Assembly (NCBI GenBank): GCA_902702965.1
Contig: CACRXP010000047.1
Span: forward strand, 1,027,156 to 1,091,155
Direction of reading: 5' to 3'
From: Spirometra erinaceieuropaei
Taxonomy: Eukaryota; Platyhelminthes; Cestoda; Diphyllobothriidea; Diphyllobothriidae
DNA: 64,000 bases
How positions within the stretch are numbered: the stretch's first letter is position 1; the number at the start of each line of letters is the position of its first letter. The notes beneath the pieces were generated by a model. The model was not told the origin of the DNA, made no database searches, and worked only from the letters and a program-made list of their open reading frames with translations. The translations under genes were made by a program, and so were the position numbers. This document shows positions 19,897 to 27,700 of this stretch, in pieces.

Positions 19897-22700
19897 GAGG
19901 AGTCTATGAAGCATCATACAAGATGAACAAGTGCAACACAAAAGTGGGGGGTGAGGGTCAATCAGACTGAACAAACCTTTTGTCGCCTGCTTTTTAGAAG
20001 TAGTAGTAGTGGTAGCAAATTCCGAGTCTCCAGGCTCGCCCGGCTCTGCGACTCCTTCACTATCTCCGTCACCATCGCTGCGCTGCATTCCTCTAGCCTG
20101 CTGCTCATCTGCCTCCGCGTGCTTCCATCCAAATCGTCGGAGGAGGCGTTCTGAAAGACTCGTCCTAAGAGCAAGTAATTGTCCCAGTTATTGTTACGTA
20201 TTGAAGGCTTAGATAGTGGAAAGAATTGATAAGAAAGAATACTTCACTCGGGAGATGACAAATTCACAATCAATTGAGAAAGCAAACACACGACGCCTAT
20301 GATGGATTAACCACATCTTTTGACAAGGCAACAGCCTGAATGCAAACCTCCCCTATAACCAGTGGGATTTTTTTTACATAAGTAACGGTTCATATGTCAG
20401 TGCCTTCTTCCTCTTTTGGTCAAAGTCCTCTTTTTGCCATAAATTCTGACTCCTGATCTCTGCCGCCCATTCAAAGCTTGCTGACCTCAAGAAACCAACG
20501 GGTCGGTATGCGCCTAGTCCGGTACTTTCACCTTATCCACTGCAAACAACGGACAGTATTTGTGCATTATCACAGCCAGTTATTTGACCAATAAAAAAGT
20601 GCAGAATGCGTCATTATTAGCAACCGAAAGCCAGTTGTGCTTCCTACTTTGACGACCATGAGCTTTGAAATTCAGTTAAACGCTGGAAGAAGATGCATAC
20701 GGCCACTCTACTTATTCCAGTACGTCTCTGGATTGAATATAAGAGGAAATCTATGAGGTCCTAACAAGCCCATTATGTTTGGACGCCGGTTGACAGAACT
20801 CAACTGTAATAGCAAAATTGTTGTGTCGGAATCAAAGTACGGAAACTGTTGGATTGAAAAAGTCGTCAGATCAGCTGACGCATCACTACTGACTGCGAAG
20901 GATCCAGCTTTGATCAAACTTAGGTCGCTATGAATGTACATGGTCCGTTCCTTGAAGATAGAAAAGGGCAGGTACTATCAGGTACTGGCCAGGGCAACAA
21001 AGTGATTGTGAGAGAAAGCCATCTGTCTGAGAACGTGAAGCACACCAAACAGTCAGGTAAAAAGTTGTCATCACGGCATTCTCGTTGTCTTTCTCTCAGA
21101 AGTGGAGCATTTGGGGAAAAACTCGAGAATTTTTGCCCCTGTAGGCAGCCCTGATACAAAGGAAATAAATATTACTGCTGTGCGGTTGGACTTTGTCGGG
21201 CAGAACAGTGGTTAGGACTTACCCACTAGATACCATCATCCGCTTTAAAATATCATTTGCAGCCGGAATAATAGAGCTTCCACCCAGAGAATCCGAAATT
21301 GCATCGAATATATGTGTGTCGTCAAATTCATGTCGTGTCCGATAGCGTCTAGGGGCGATGCCAAATTCCCCAAGATCCTTGAAATGAGGGAAAGTAACGG
21401 ACATATGACTAGACAAAAACCCTGACGCATACATGTTTTTTTTACTGGTGCAGTCCACAATCTTTACAGCTAAAAGAAAATCTAAGACCCACCCAGGCCA
21501 ATTTTCCATGAAAACTAAGAAACTGCTGAAATGGTGCAGCAAACAATTGATAAAAAAAGGATGCTGACGAGACTAGAGATTGGCGATCAGCTGGTTCTGT
21601 GAGTTCTGATCGGCTTATTTAAATCCTGCTCAGACAGGAGTGGACTTGTCGATGGACTTTAGGTGTGTGTATACACTGTAGGAGATGTCGAAACCTTGTC
21701 TTGAGTGAAAAATGAGTTAATACACCGAGTGCTCGACCCGACTTCACCGACGAGACCAACAACCTAGAATTTGCATTCTAGTTTGTTCTGATCGCTTTAC
21801 TTTGATGACGTGGAAGTGAATAGAACAGACACCTTTCCCTTGACGCATTTAAACTACTTTTCTGAAAAGATTGGCATCTTTGGAATAAAAGTTAGAATAT
21901 GAGAGGGGTTGAGCCTAGGTTTCCAATGGTCCTGAGGAAGTATTGAACTTTATTTTGCAACATACTAAAAGGTAAGCAATCTCCTTGGTCTCATGGCAAA
22001 AAAGATGCATAAACCTAGTCTAGAACTTCTATAGGTGGGACGGAACGGCAATACATACAACGGTAACAATATTTTTTTAGTTTGTGGGCATCATCGGAAG
22101 TTGACAAGGCGGAGGGTCGAAACTCGGCCCTAATACGACGCGTGACCTCCATCCCCAAAATCTTACCTCCTCGTCCATAAAATCTTCCGGTTCCGCCTGC
22201 TTTCTCGGCTCCGCATTTTCTCGGTTTCGTCGTGATGAGGAAAATGACTTTGGTTGGAAACCTTCATAAAAGATAAAGTGAAAGGAACTTTGTGTACGGT
22301 GATAGGATATAATCGGTCTTAAGGGATAACACGTCAAAATGCAAAAAAAAACATGAACATGAACAGATTGCATGACAACTTTCTCAAGAATGAATCATGA
22401 GGCAAAATAAGCGAGAATAAGGAAAGGTGACAGAAACCTGAAAGGCATGAGCATACCTTCTTTCGATCCTACCGAATTGAAGTAACCTGCGGAGAATCCT
22501 CCGGTGAATGCACCATGAAAGCGCTGAGGTCTGCCTTTTTCATTCAAGACACGCTTTTCATAGGCTTGCGGTTGTACCCTCCTTTTCAGAGAATTGTAAG
22601 GGTCTACGAGAACTTTAAAGACTAAATAAGGACACGCACCTTCGCTTTCCTCTTCAAACGGTTCCCCAAAAAACACATAGCCGTCTCCGTCTTCGTCCAT
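1358..22700 (-). CDS. GPATCH1: GPATCH1 orthologue, split gene (13 exons seen, 3' end missing)
   Basis: G-patch domain-containing protein 1 is a nuclear protein of the spliceosome, thought to act with a DEAH-box helicase. Thirteen exons on the minus strand can be joined with matching phases and GT/AG borders: 22457-22700, 22167-22261, 21223-21377, 19977-20164, 18558-18788, 16308-16565, 14720-14965, 12787-13002, 11851-12188, 8895-9028, 7668-8058, 3676-4063 and 1358-1483. Together they give about 1003 codons; the human protein has about 930. Family landmarks appear in the right order: RFHGAFTGGFSAGYF, EPEDFMDEE, EFGIAP, LLRRFGW (G-patch start), GLGYSGLDP, GQAFGVGA, YGWTAPR, LLCKRVNVPNPYPD, MDLFKSIFAS and GPPLPPG. 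The basic C-terminal tail of the family is not in the window. Introns run from 195 bp to about 3.6 kb and are full of repeats. Identification is from remembered family motifs, and I consider it secure. Confidence 0.93.
2201..3197. mobile_element. foldback element, subfamily 1, full length (997 bp)
   Basis: It begins TACAGTAGGTGGGCTAACTC and ends in the reverse complement (GTTAGCCCACCTACTGTA), with TA at both ends. Left and right arms of about 430 bp are imperfect reverse complements. They surround a centre of about 130-270 bp that is not palindromic. There is no coding capacity. TA ends plus CAGT-type termini resemble non-autonomous Tc1/mariner elements, but that class is an inference. It lies in the intron between GPATCH1 exons 12 and 13. 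Confidence 0.9.
3676..4063 (-). CDS. GPATCH1: GPATCH1 exon 12
   Basis: Phase 0 in, phase 1 out, acceptor GCACTTTTAG, donor GTAAGC. It encodes EEEEPSMDLFKSIFASDEEL, an almost exact match to the family motif RPSMDLFRAIFASSSDE, followed by an acidic and proline-rich region and VHQIFKHLFNPQLDS. The long open frame continues past the donor. Confidence 0.95.
4200..4390 (-). mobile_element. Penelope-like element 3' tail, inverted
   Basis: Read on the minus strand this resembles the sequence that follows the endonuclease stop at 4822-4960 (shared GATGGACTCCTG, AGTTCAGAAGCTTAGAACAA, then a CGGTACTCGACCAGTC block). It abuts the plus-strand endonuclease, so two partial copies lie head to head. Confidence 0.65.
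4395..4821 (+). pseudogene. Penelope-like element, GIY-YIG endonuclease fragment
   Basis: The reading is ELGVGIAHRPRAIMRN, then LKSGVVYRIPCQNCPCNYTG, QTGR and TRIHEHKLVMRRGDALSQVA, then HTYETGHEFNF. This is the GIY-YIG nuclease module that Penelope-like retroelements carry after the reverse transcriptase: VYRIPC..C for the GIY-type strand, YTGQTGR for YIG, and the R-EH motif. A one-base shift near 4710 separates the last part (EAWASDEDSVNRFIDLAPAY), which ends in TGA at 4819-4821. The reverse transcriptase is missing. Confidence 0.88.
4822..4960 (+). mobile_element. Penelope-like element 3' tail
   Basis: Follows the endonuclease stop: GTTGCTACTATCTCTGACG, GATGGACTCCTGAACG, AGCTCAGAACAATCAATA, ending in a segment with GCAGAATAAAATG. 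Similar tails recur at 8545-8640 and, inverted, at 4200-4390 and 23390-23525. Confidence 0.6.
4961..5792. other. intron sequence, nothing recognised
   Basis: AT-rich, no coding signal on either strand. A run of ten Gs occurs near 5685. Confidence 0.6.
5793..6000 (+). repeat. dispersed repeat family R (copy 1)
   Basis: Markers: GTGCTCCACAGCAAGG, GGGACGGTGACTTGAGC, GTAAATTAGTTTATAGTG, GACTTGCGCAGCGTC, CCGCACTCTCTCC, and AGTCAAGAAGACCAGAGG. The same markers recur in order at 6418, 17159, 17508 and 53382. No coding capacity; no tRNA-like head seen. Likely a non-autonomous retroelement of unknown type. Confidence 0.7.
6418..6690 (+). repeat. dispersed repeat family R (copy 2)
   Basis: GGACGGTGACTTGCCCGTG, AATTGGTTTACAGTG, GACTTCCGCAGCATCC and GTCAAGACGACCAGAGG, then a region with CGTGCCACACACGACCTGG that is also seen after the copy at 17159. 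Confidence 0.68.
6691..7667. other. intron sequence, nothing recognised
   Basis: The 93-codon minus frame at 6787-7068 has no family motif. No repeat copy was recognised. Confidence 0.6.
7668..8058 (-). CDS. GPATCH1: GPATCH1 exon 11
   Basis: Phase 2 in, phase 0 out, acceptor GACCTTTAG, donor GTAAAC. It opens STFVGCPEERRFHRVPRL, which continues the DSTLVGLPR block of the family across the splice, then SLFHILD. The rest is low-complexity acidic sequence (SSEEDEELEPEEE) and ends in a proline/threonine run. Longer ATG-started frames exist on both strands here but lack family motifs and are shadows. Confidence 0.92.
8545..8640 (+). mobile_element. Penelope-like element tail and terminal repeat fragment
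   Basis: Tail motif GACGAACTCCTGTGCGAG and GTTCGGAAGCTAAGACCAAT run straight into AATAAAGCTACCGTTCC and GTGATCGTGCCTTC. The second pair matches the start of the repeat unit seen at 19480-19545, 37099, 37458 and 57520. Confidence 0.55.
8895..9028 (-). CDS. GPATCH1: GPATCH1 exon 10
   Basis: Phase 0 in, phase 2 out, acceptor TATCTTAAG, donor GTAAGT. The peptide ends LTWHPAALLCKRVNVPNPYP, nearly identical to the most conserved C-terminal block of the family (F-WHPDKLLCKRFN-PDPYP). This exon alone fixes the identity of the gene. Confidence 0.96.
9805..10510 (+). pseudogene. RTE-like non-LTR retrotransposon remnants
   Basis: Two recognisable pieces occur. At 9895-9960 the peptide KLCEIIRQISGG then PLSDSV matches the linker before the reverse transcriptase of RTE-type elements. 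At 10330-10440 LQSVDHRWLRNILRMWYID followed by VPSETVYTLRD matches their C-terminal tail (F-D-R-LR-I-R-W-D-V-NE-V). The reverse transcriptase between them is absent and frames shift. It lies in the intron between GPATCH1 exons 9 and 10. Confidence 0.65.
11200..11330 (-). mobile_element. SINE fragment, inverted
   Basis: On the plus strand it reads AATGGTAGGGGATGCTCACC, then GTTCCGTTGTGCC, CTCTCGAGCC and CAGCCGCATAGCGG, the reverse complement of the family's direct-repeat segment. It faces the copy at 11338 head to head. Confidence 0.78.
11338..11590 (+). mobile_element. tRNA-derived SINE
   Basis: The tRNA-like head is at 11455-11525, with an A box (TGGTCCAGTGG) and a B box (GAGTTCGAGCCTC). 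It is preceded by the family's direct-repeat segment (GGCACAACAGAACGAGTGAG to CCCCTACCATTG) and followed by a shortened body ending AGTCGGTAATG. A second piece lies inverted just left of it (11200-11330). Confidence 0.82.
11851..12188 (-). CDS. GPATCH1: GPATCH1 exon 9
   Basis: Phase 1 in, phase 0 out, acceptor CGACCTTTAG, donor GTTAGT. It encodes AYRKCAEDQPGLSPEQSVLE and FSALL, similar to the family ALERCLDPSMTEWERGRERDEF region. A flatworm-specific insert with six prolines follows, then KLVSNLLKSRFRSAGMRD, matching the conserved LSSRF segment. The open frame extends upstream through the acceptor into a SINE at 12285-12690, but that part is not expected to be coding. Confidence 0.88.
12285..12690 (+). 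mobile_element. tRNA-derived SINE with the same segment at both ends
   Basis: The segment GAGCTCGAGAGAGAGCCC then AAGGCACAACGGAACGAG to CCCCTACCATTG occurs at 12288-12367 and again at 12602-12682. Between them lie CGATCGAAAACCGACAGGG, a tRNA-like head (A box TGGCCCCGTGG, B box GAGTTCGAGTC at 12450) and a body with GCTGACGACGGCTAATAAGC. It lies in the intron between GPATCH1 exons 8 and 9, about 100 bp from the exon 9 acceptor. Confidence 0.85.
12787..13002 (-). CDS. GPATCH1: GPATCH1 exon 8
   Basis: Phase 1 in and out, acceptor GCTTTCTTTCAG, donor GTGAGC. The first half is low-complexity Thr/Pro/Ala (LTPKQFTPPVSVTRTTA). The second half, LLKPFIADPAKQARFDAY, matches the family motif FKPFAKDPEKQKRYDEF. 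No single reading frame with an ATG spans it, so it is easily missed by ORF calling. Confidence 0.88.
13003..13974. other. intron sequence, nothing recognised
   Basis: Between GPATCH1 exons 7 and 8. No additional exon with phase 1 borders could be convincingly found here or in 14126-14719. Confidence 0.55.
13975..14125 (+). repeat. dispersed repeat with CCCTAAC words (copy 1)
   Basis: TCCTAACCGTGACCCTAAC followed by GACCACCTGTATTACGGTGG and CCTACCTTTTACTATTT. The arrangement is the same at 60050-60160. Intron between GPATCH1 exons 7 and 8. Confidence 0.5.
14720..14965 (-). CDS. GPATCH1: GPATCH1 exon 7
   Basis: Phase 1 in and out, acceptor CTATCCCAG, donor GTATCT. It encodes GSHFSISGDSEAHVL and then LPKPIDLPPGYSPVFHP, which matches the family region in which a proline-rich stretch leads to LPxDYxPVH. 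A proline-rich tail (KPPPTPGN) ends the exon. The open frame continues past the donor, so the true border is inferred from the GT and from the phase. Confidence 0.82.
15778..15826. other. assembly gap (49 Ns)
   Basis: Unknown sequence inside a decayed foldback element and directly before a CT run. The length may be a placeholder. Confidence 0.99.
15827..15862. repeat. CT microsatellite
   Basis: Eighteen CT units next to the gap; the array may extend into it. Confidence 0.95.
16308..16565 (-). CDS. GPATCH1: GPATCH1 exon 6
   Basis: Phase 1 in and out, acceptor TGCACTTTCAG, donor GTAAGC. It opens with GQAFGVGALHSEDADIY, an exact match in style to the family GQAFGVGALEEEDDDIY block. It continues through an acidic run (EEQEEDGSAEEEEDSE) and ends TIYGWTAPR, the conserved YGWTAPR motif. 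Confidence 0.93.
17159..17360 (+). repeat. dispersed repeat family R (copy 3)
   Basis: A degraded front part (CAGTACTGACTTACGC, TGAATTTG), then AAGTTAAGACGACTGCAG and GTGACACGTTCACGCATGGC. Intron between GPATCH1 exons 5 and 6. Confidence 0.55.
17508..17720 (+). repeat. dispersed repeat family R (copy 4)
   Basis: CTACAGCAGGGTGGGTGCAG, CGTAAATCAGTTTCTAGTG and GACTTGCGCTGCACC, ending before the SINE fragment at 17725. Confidence 0.6.
17725..17885 (-). mobile_element. SINE fragment
   Basis: The plus strand shows ACTCCCGTTGTGCCTTGAGG, CAGCAGCCGCACAGCGG and GCATTACCGATGATGATAAG, the reverse complement of the SINE 3' body and direct-repeat segment. The tRNA-like head is missing. Confidence 0.72.
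18558..18788 (-). CDS. GPATCH1: GPATCH1 exon 5
   Basis: Phase 1 in and out, acceptor CTCAACAG, donor GTGAGT. It encodes ISFEPKTNTFGLGYSGLDPR, which matches the conserved FTPKDN..GLAYKGLDP block of the family, and then a basic, less conserved stretch (ALRQREMSRRMG) before GVIRDGIRG. Confidence 0.92.
19361..19399. repeat. GAA microsatellite
   Basis: About 12 GAA units that overlap the left arm of the inverted repeat at 19388. Confidence 0.95.
19388..19545. repeat. perfect inverted repeat, 66-bp arms, 26-bp spacer
   Basis: Bases 19388-19453 and 19480-19545 are exact reverse complements. Each arm reads outward from CTCGAGCAGGAATCCGAAAC through GTCAGGCTAATAAAGC and TCTTGTCCCGGCGATCGTG to a TTC run. 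The sequence is the Penelope-linked terminal repeat in both directions. It lies in the intron between GPATCH1 exons 4 and 5, beside a GAA microsatellite. Confidence 0.93.
19765..19902. repeat. GGA/GAC microsatellite
   Basis: A purine run of GGA and GGGGGA words, then about 17 GAC units. Intron between GPATCH1 exons 4 and 5. Long open frames in it (poly-Asp, poly-Val) are artefacts of the repeat. Confidence 0.95.
19977..20164 (-). CDS. GPATCH1: GPATCH1 exon 4, degenerate G-patch
   Basis: The acceptor CTCTTAG at 20165-20166 gives the only phase that fits the previous exon; a nearer CTTTCAG would shift the frame. The exon encodes SERLLRRFGWKHAEADEQQ. LLRRFGWK matches the first half of the G-patch (LLRKMGWK in most members), but the GQGLG-type glycines that should follow are replaced by HAEADEQQARG. 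The rest is acidic and low-complexity, with a run of five threonines, then ends KKQATK with donor GTTTGT. Confidence 0.85.
20165..21222. other. intron sequence, nothing recognised
   Basis: Between GPATCH1 exons 3 and 4. Short frames on both strands lack family motifs. Confidence 0.6.
21223..21377 (-). CDS. GPATCH1: GPATCH1 exon 3
   Basis: Phase 0 in, phase 2 out, acceptor TTTCAAG, donor GTAAGT. It encodes DLGEFGIAPRRYRTRHEF, the conserved EFGIAP block, and ends in a helical region (AANDILKRMMVSSG) that in the family leads directly into the G-patch. Confidence 0.9.
22167..22261 (-). CDS. GPATCH1: GPATCH1 exon 2
   Basis: Phase 1 in, phase 0 out. The acceptor is TATGAAG and the donor GTAAGA. 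It encodes GFQPKSFSSSRRNREN and then EPEDFMDEE, matching the conserved block after the SKEG motif in the family (substitution of the usual WTPS by FQPK). The intron before it is 195 bp. Confidence 0.9.
22457..22700 (-). CDS. GPATCH1: GPATCH1 exon 1 (start codon; may contain a 27-nt intron)
   Basis: The start codon is at 22698-22700 and begins MDEDGDGYVFFGEPFEEESEG, which fits the acidic N-terminus of the family. The exon ends in the highly conserved RFHGAFTGGFSAGYFNSVGS segment, followed by donor GTATGC with the border after base 22457 (phase 1). A canonical GT...AG stretch of 27 nt (22613-22639, starting GTGCGT and ending AAAG) sits after the 20th codon. It is a multiple of three and has no stop, so the exon reads through either way. 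With the 27 nt removed the protein loses nine residues (roughly ACPYLVFK) that have no family counterpart. Confidence 0.88.
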
Positions 22701-23389
22701 TGACTACCCAACAACGTTTAATCCTAATCAACGGAGAAGTAAGTGGCTTATCGAGTCTCAAAACGATAACTTGGAGAGAGATAAAGTAAAACGACGACGG
22801 ATCTTTCGAAGGAATAAACAGTAAACGAATTCAATAACTTGTTTGTCTGGTTAAAGTGCACTTGAAATTTACTGCCCGAATTCGAGACAAAACCCTTGAA
22901 TATTTCATTAAAGAAAATATAAGGCATTGAAAATCTTGGGGGTTTGGGATTTAAAACTACGAGACGTAACACAAGGAGCGGATGAATACGATAACCACAT
23001 AAAAAACCTATGATCAAAATCAATCACATTGTAAAGCCATGAAGAACGGGCAAAATAACGTAATTTTGCGACTTCTGGAAGGCTGCTTGACAGAACGGAC
23101 TGGTCAAAATAGTTTTTTGCAACAATGAAAGAAAAAGTGCTGAAAAATCAGGCTGTAAAGTGAATGACGCAAACCAATATTTAAAAGTTTAAAAAGGACA
23201 AGAATAGTTGAACAGGCTAAGGTCCCGGAACGTGTAAAAAATTTTAAAAAATTCCCATCTCTGCACCCGCTTCCCCCTGAAACTCTCTATTCAATCTTGC
23301 CTACCTCCAACCCTTATCTTATCTGCTTAAAGTTAGTCCTAGAATATAAAACGTCTCAGATGACCGAAGCCGAACGCTGGTCACCTTAC
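22701..23389. other. region upstream of the GPATCH1 start
   Basis: It should contain the promoter and 5' untranslated region. I see no clear TATA element that I would trust. Trans-splicing, common in flatworms, cannot be judged from this alone. Confidence 0.5.
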
Positions 23390-23525
23390 TATCTGAGAAG
23401 AGACCTAGATGACGGACTGCTAACTTCCGTACAGAAAGCCTCGGCAGTAGAGTGCACAAAATCATAAAAGTCTGAGCTTTCGAACTTCTGCAGGAGTCTG
23501 TCGCCAGCGATAGTAGCGGCAATTA
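23390..23525 (-). mobile_element. Penelope-like element 3' tail, inverted, abutting the endonuclease
   Basis: On the minus strand it contains CGACAGACTCCTGCAGAAG and TCGAAAGCTCAGAC, as in the other Penelope-like tails. It is joined head to head with the plus-strand fragment at 23521, as at 4200-4395. Confidence 0.55.
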
Positions 23526-23660
23526 AAGACCGGTTAAAGTCTGGGGAGCAATCTAGAGTAGTGTATCGCATCCCGTGCCAAAACTCTACTTGTAACTACG
23601 CAGGCCAGATTGGACGCAAGTTCGGATCGCGCATAGACGACATTGAAATTTCCGATCAAA
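23521..23660 (+). pseudogene. Penelope-like endonuclease fragment, second copy
   Basis: The reading is DRLKSG, then RVVYRIPCQNSTCNYAGQIG, then a degraded SRID. It matches the fragment at 4395 with a 9-bp insert before VVYRIPC, then ends. It is too damaged to code. Confidence 0.78.
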
Positions 23661-26269
23661 GGCCACACCAAAGTTCTATCCATGGAAATTTAATTCAAGA
23701 GACAACATGGATTGAGCAGTAAAAACTGGCACAATGGACAGAAAAGGGAATTTATTGAGTTTAGAAGTACGTCCGCAGACAGCGTCGGACGACTGGAGCA
23801 TACTGCAAACTGAATATTTTGCTTAACTTGGAATTCTAGTGCAAGGTAGCCTGTACTATTATTAAAATGCTTACAAACTGTGGAAAGCCCCCAGAAACAT
23901 AGCATTTAGTAGACTGTGCAGAATATTTGTCCGGTCAAAACTCTAAAACTGCTGACTGGAGTGATCTAGCTAACTCTGGACATAGGGCATTTTACCTTGT
24001 GGGCTTCATTTACAACATGCGCCTGAAGGAATTATTAACCCGGTTGAAACGTCCTACTCTAAAACAGAGACGGTGACGTGCACATCATGCAAACGCAAAT
24101 AAACCGTCCGATGTAGACTACATGAATTACGAGTCATTCTCCTTGTGCAGTCCTACGCGCAAGCAATAACTTTACATTTAAATGCTGTCCATGTCGAGGT
24201 TGCGCACTGGCTTCGAAGATGAGTCTTCCTTAGCGCAGTAATAAACAATTCCGGAAACGGTTGGGCTGGGCTACGCAACCCATTTTGCCTGGCTCAAGGC
24301 GCACATCGAATTTTAAATTCGTCAATTTGCACGCGCTACCCTCTCTATGCTTTTGTGGACAAGGGGCCCGGCTGTAGTATCAAACGCTACCTTCCTATCT
24401 GGTATATACGAGCAAGCTGTCTATGATACCTTAAGAAGTGCACCCGTAGCTGTTTACTTCCTATTTATTCTTGCTACTGCGTCCCTCATCCAAAGTCTCT
24501 GAGTCTGTTAGCCCTGTTTTTTTTATTTTTCGGTCTGGATACGTGCTTTCCTTGCCGGTTTTGTTGCCAAAACTGTCCGATGCCCTGCCGGTTATTTCAA
24601 CTTCAAACATTTACTAAATTTTTGCTGAACGTCACGTCAATGCTGATACTCAGCGAAGTACACAATCATATTCAGGGACCCGAGGACTCCAGGATAGGTT
24701 CTAAGACCTAAGGATAGCACTTTGGATTATAAAAGATATCATGATAACGACCTGTTCGAACATTTAAATAATCTAGTGTTGACGGCAAACTTGCCATCAA
24801 TAAAAGACAAGAGACGAACAACTTGCCACGTTAAGTCCAAAAACTGGAGGGTTGCATACGCGTGAGGGTGATCATAACCGTTCGAGGTTACGCATAGTCA
24901 TATGTGAAATCTAACCGTTTATGAATGTATGTGTTCACATGTGATCACACATACATGCGCAAATGGCTTGACTTCAAATATCCCCAACGGAGCGGAATGA
25001 GTTGTGATCTTTATGATATTTCTGGAAACGCGCATGCCAGATTAAGGCGCACGAATGAGAAGAAAAATGTCGCAAAAGTCCAGGCTTACCTCGAGGGCAG
25101 AAGAAACGTTGTGACTGAACAACCCGCAATATATTAGGCCGCTTAAAACAATACTTCGGCCCATTTATAATGGATGCAAACGAATGTCCTATGAAATCGA
25201 AATTTTCATAGAAATATGATATTTGTAATAAACTTCGCAAGTTACTAGCACACTAGTGATACCAAAGACCACGACGATGACTTATCTGAAAATAGCAGGT
25301 GGTCGAGCTATCACGGCTTAACAGTGGGGGAGCTGCGGAAGAAACTAATTTACTAACGATGACAATTTTGACAATACATAAAAAGGCAAGTATAATGAGC
25401 TGTGGTTTTGTTCTATTCAATCGGACTGCGTTACAACGTGACTTTCAGTCTTCCAATCCTCGACTATTGGCACGTCATGATAAAATCGAAGTGGTGCTGA
25501 CTGCTTTCAAAGGGGAGTTGGGTGATGAACGATGTGTAGTGACATCTGAGTTCGTTTTGTGTTAATCAGTTACAGTACGCTTTTTAAAGAACTTGACACA
25601 ACCTCGAATGAGACAAAGACCAAGCAGGTGCATTTTTACCTGCTGGCGACTTTGTTCTTATTTACTAGTTTGTAACTGTGGGGATAGTGCTGTCTTCGTT
25701 TCCCGGATAGCCTACTGACTGTGCCCAAATAATGGGTTTATCACATACAGCTGTAACGCTTATTTCCGTCCTCCGTATGCCAGCGGCATGCCCGAGTTGA
25801 GCCAACTGAGGATGGAACTGACTGCAGTAACTGACTTACAGTGAAGTTGCACTTCAGTGTGACACTTTGATTTTCCGCGACATCGTGCTTAGCTCGTAAG
25901 GAATGTACTCCACTGCAGTGAAACTTCGGCCGTGTGATTACTACTTTCAACATACGCGTCTGACATAGCAATTTGATTGTATCATAACCGTGGATGTTTG
26001 CGTGACGGACTATATACGACGGCTGATTCGTAGCTTCTTGTGCACTTAATAAGTAATGTCGATTCTTTTAGTGGGCCGTCACCAGCGATGTGGAGAATTG
26101 TTGAGGATTAGAACGCTGAAGAGACTTTTCCTCACTCCAATGGAAATCCTTTGTGTGTGGTCTGTTCCATCTTTCCACTAGCAGACTGCCTGATTAACAC
26201 AAGAAAAGAATTTTCAGAAACCAAATAGACTGACGAATACGATACGGAAAGCTCGGGAACACCCAAAAC
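23661..26269. other. intergenic, nothing recognised
   Basis: No coding exon or repeat copy could be supported on either strand. Confidence 0.55.
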
Positions 26270-27700
26270 CTACTAAATTGGCTGTTCCGAATGGTATATC
26301 CGCAAAAGTTATATATGTACTCACAGACCAACAAACCTTCCTGCTCTTCAGGGTCTTTGAATGTTCAATGGGCGCGGCACTCTGCCTACTGAGTGGCAGC
26401 CAGACAGTCTAAGCCCCATCAATAAAAGGGGAGAAGGAACCTCGTCAAATAGCTTCAAACCAGTGAGTCTCACAAGCATTTCCCGCAAAATAATGGAGGA
26501 AAGAGTGAAAATGGAGCTAATAAGACATATTGAGTAGAGAAGCTTGCTTAATGAGCATCAGCGTTGATTCGGAGGTAGTCGATGCTGTCTCACTAAACTC
26601 CTCATATCAATGGAAAACCGGATGAAATCCCTAAAGATGGTTTTTTCAGTAGACTCAATCTATATTGAGTTCCACAGGCAGGGTGTTACACGGACGGCTC
26701 ATAGCTTAACTTCGCCAAATGGGCCTGAATAACAACCTACTCAAGCGGTTGACCGACTTTCTTCCAGGCCAAAATCAGCAGGGACGAATTGGTGCCGCCA
26801 AATAAGGGTGGGAAATCGTTAACTTTGGGTCCTATTATGTTCTTGATATATATGGACGAATGCTTTGACTGCTCAACCTGCTAGAAGTCAATGTTCGCCG
26901 ATGATTTGAAGATGTGGAGTACGATCGAAGGACCAGAGTACACGCTAAACTTACAAAACGACTTAGATGGACTGCAACGGTGGTGTGATGAATGGATTCT
27001 CAACCGTGATTTCTAAAATGCCAATTCAGCCGAAAAAGGTTTAGTTACAGAAAGGATTTGAGAATATCAGTATTTCTTCGGAGGAACCAACTCGAGCATG
27101 TGAAAGAGATAAAGGACCTAGGGGTGTGGATAACGCCCAATCTCAAACCCTCGTCTCACTGCATGAAAATATCAAAGGAGGCTATGGGTATCCTGGTAGC
27201 TATCAGGATATCCTTCCTTAACTTTGACGAGGAGCTTTTCGGTAGACTGTTTGGAGCATTTATCCGGCTGAATTTAGAATACGGGATTCAGGTATAGCGC
27301 TCCTGGATGGAGGAAGACTACACTTGCTTGGATAAGGTGCAGCGACGAGCGGCTAAACTAGCCGCTGGACTGAATAGCCTACCGTATGAGGAACAGATAG
27401 AAAGGCTTAAACTATTTTCTCTCTCTTATAAGCAATGCAAAAAAAACCTGAACATGCTCTTCAAACTCGTCAGAGGAGTAGGCTGTTTACTTAAATTGGC
27501 CGATTTTTAAACTAGCTCAAATGACAAATCTCCGAGGTCGCCGATATAAATTAAAGACAATGCACGCAAGACTTGAAGTACGGACGAAATTCGTCTCCAA
27601 CCAGGTGGTTGAAGATTGGAATAAACTACCTAATTCAATTGTTCGGGGGTAAGGTGTTCAGAAATTTAAACGAAGACTTGATAAGACTTCCTATGGTGGC
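26270..27700 (+). pseudogene. CR1-like non-LTR retrotransposon, reverse transcriptase remnants
   Basis: Frames broken by many stops give the usual order of a CR1/jockey-type polymerase: LPTEWQPDSLSPINK, then FKPVSLTSISRKIME, then MFADDLKMW (the catalytic FADD box, at about 26890), LQNDLDGLQRWCDEWILN, IKDLGVWITPNLKPSSHC, and at 27308-27430 LDKVQRRAAKLAAGL and LPYEEQIERLKLFSL. The 5' part (endonuclease) is not seen. It is a dead copy, because FADD sits in a frame with stops on both sides. The 3' end is near 27700. Confidence 0.9.

Noticed and set aside
19741..20088. 115-codon minus frame with poly-Val/Leu and 60-codon plus frame with poly-Asp
   Set aside because: Products of the GGA/GAC microsatellite. 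Only the first part of the minus frame (19977-20088) is real, as part of GPATCH1 exon 4.
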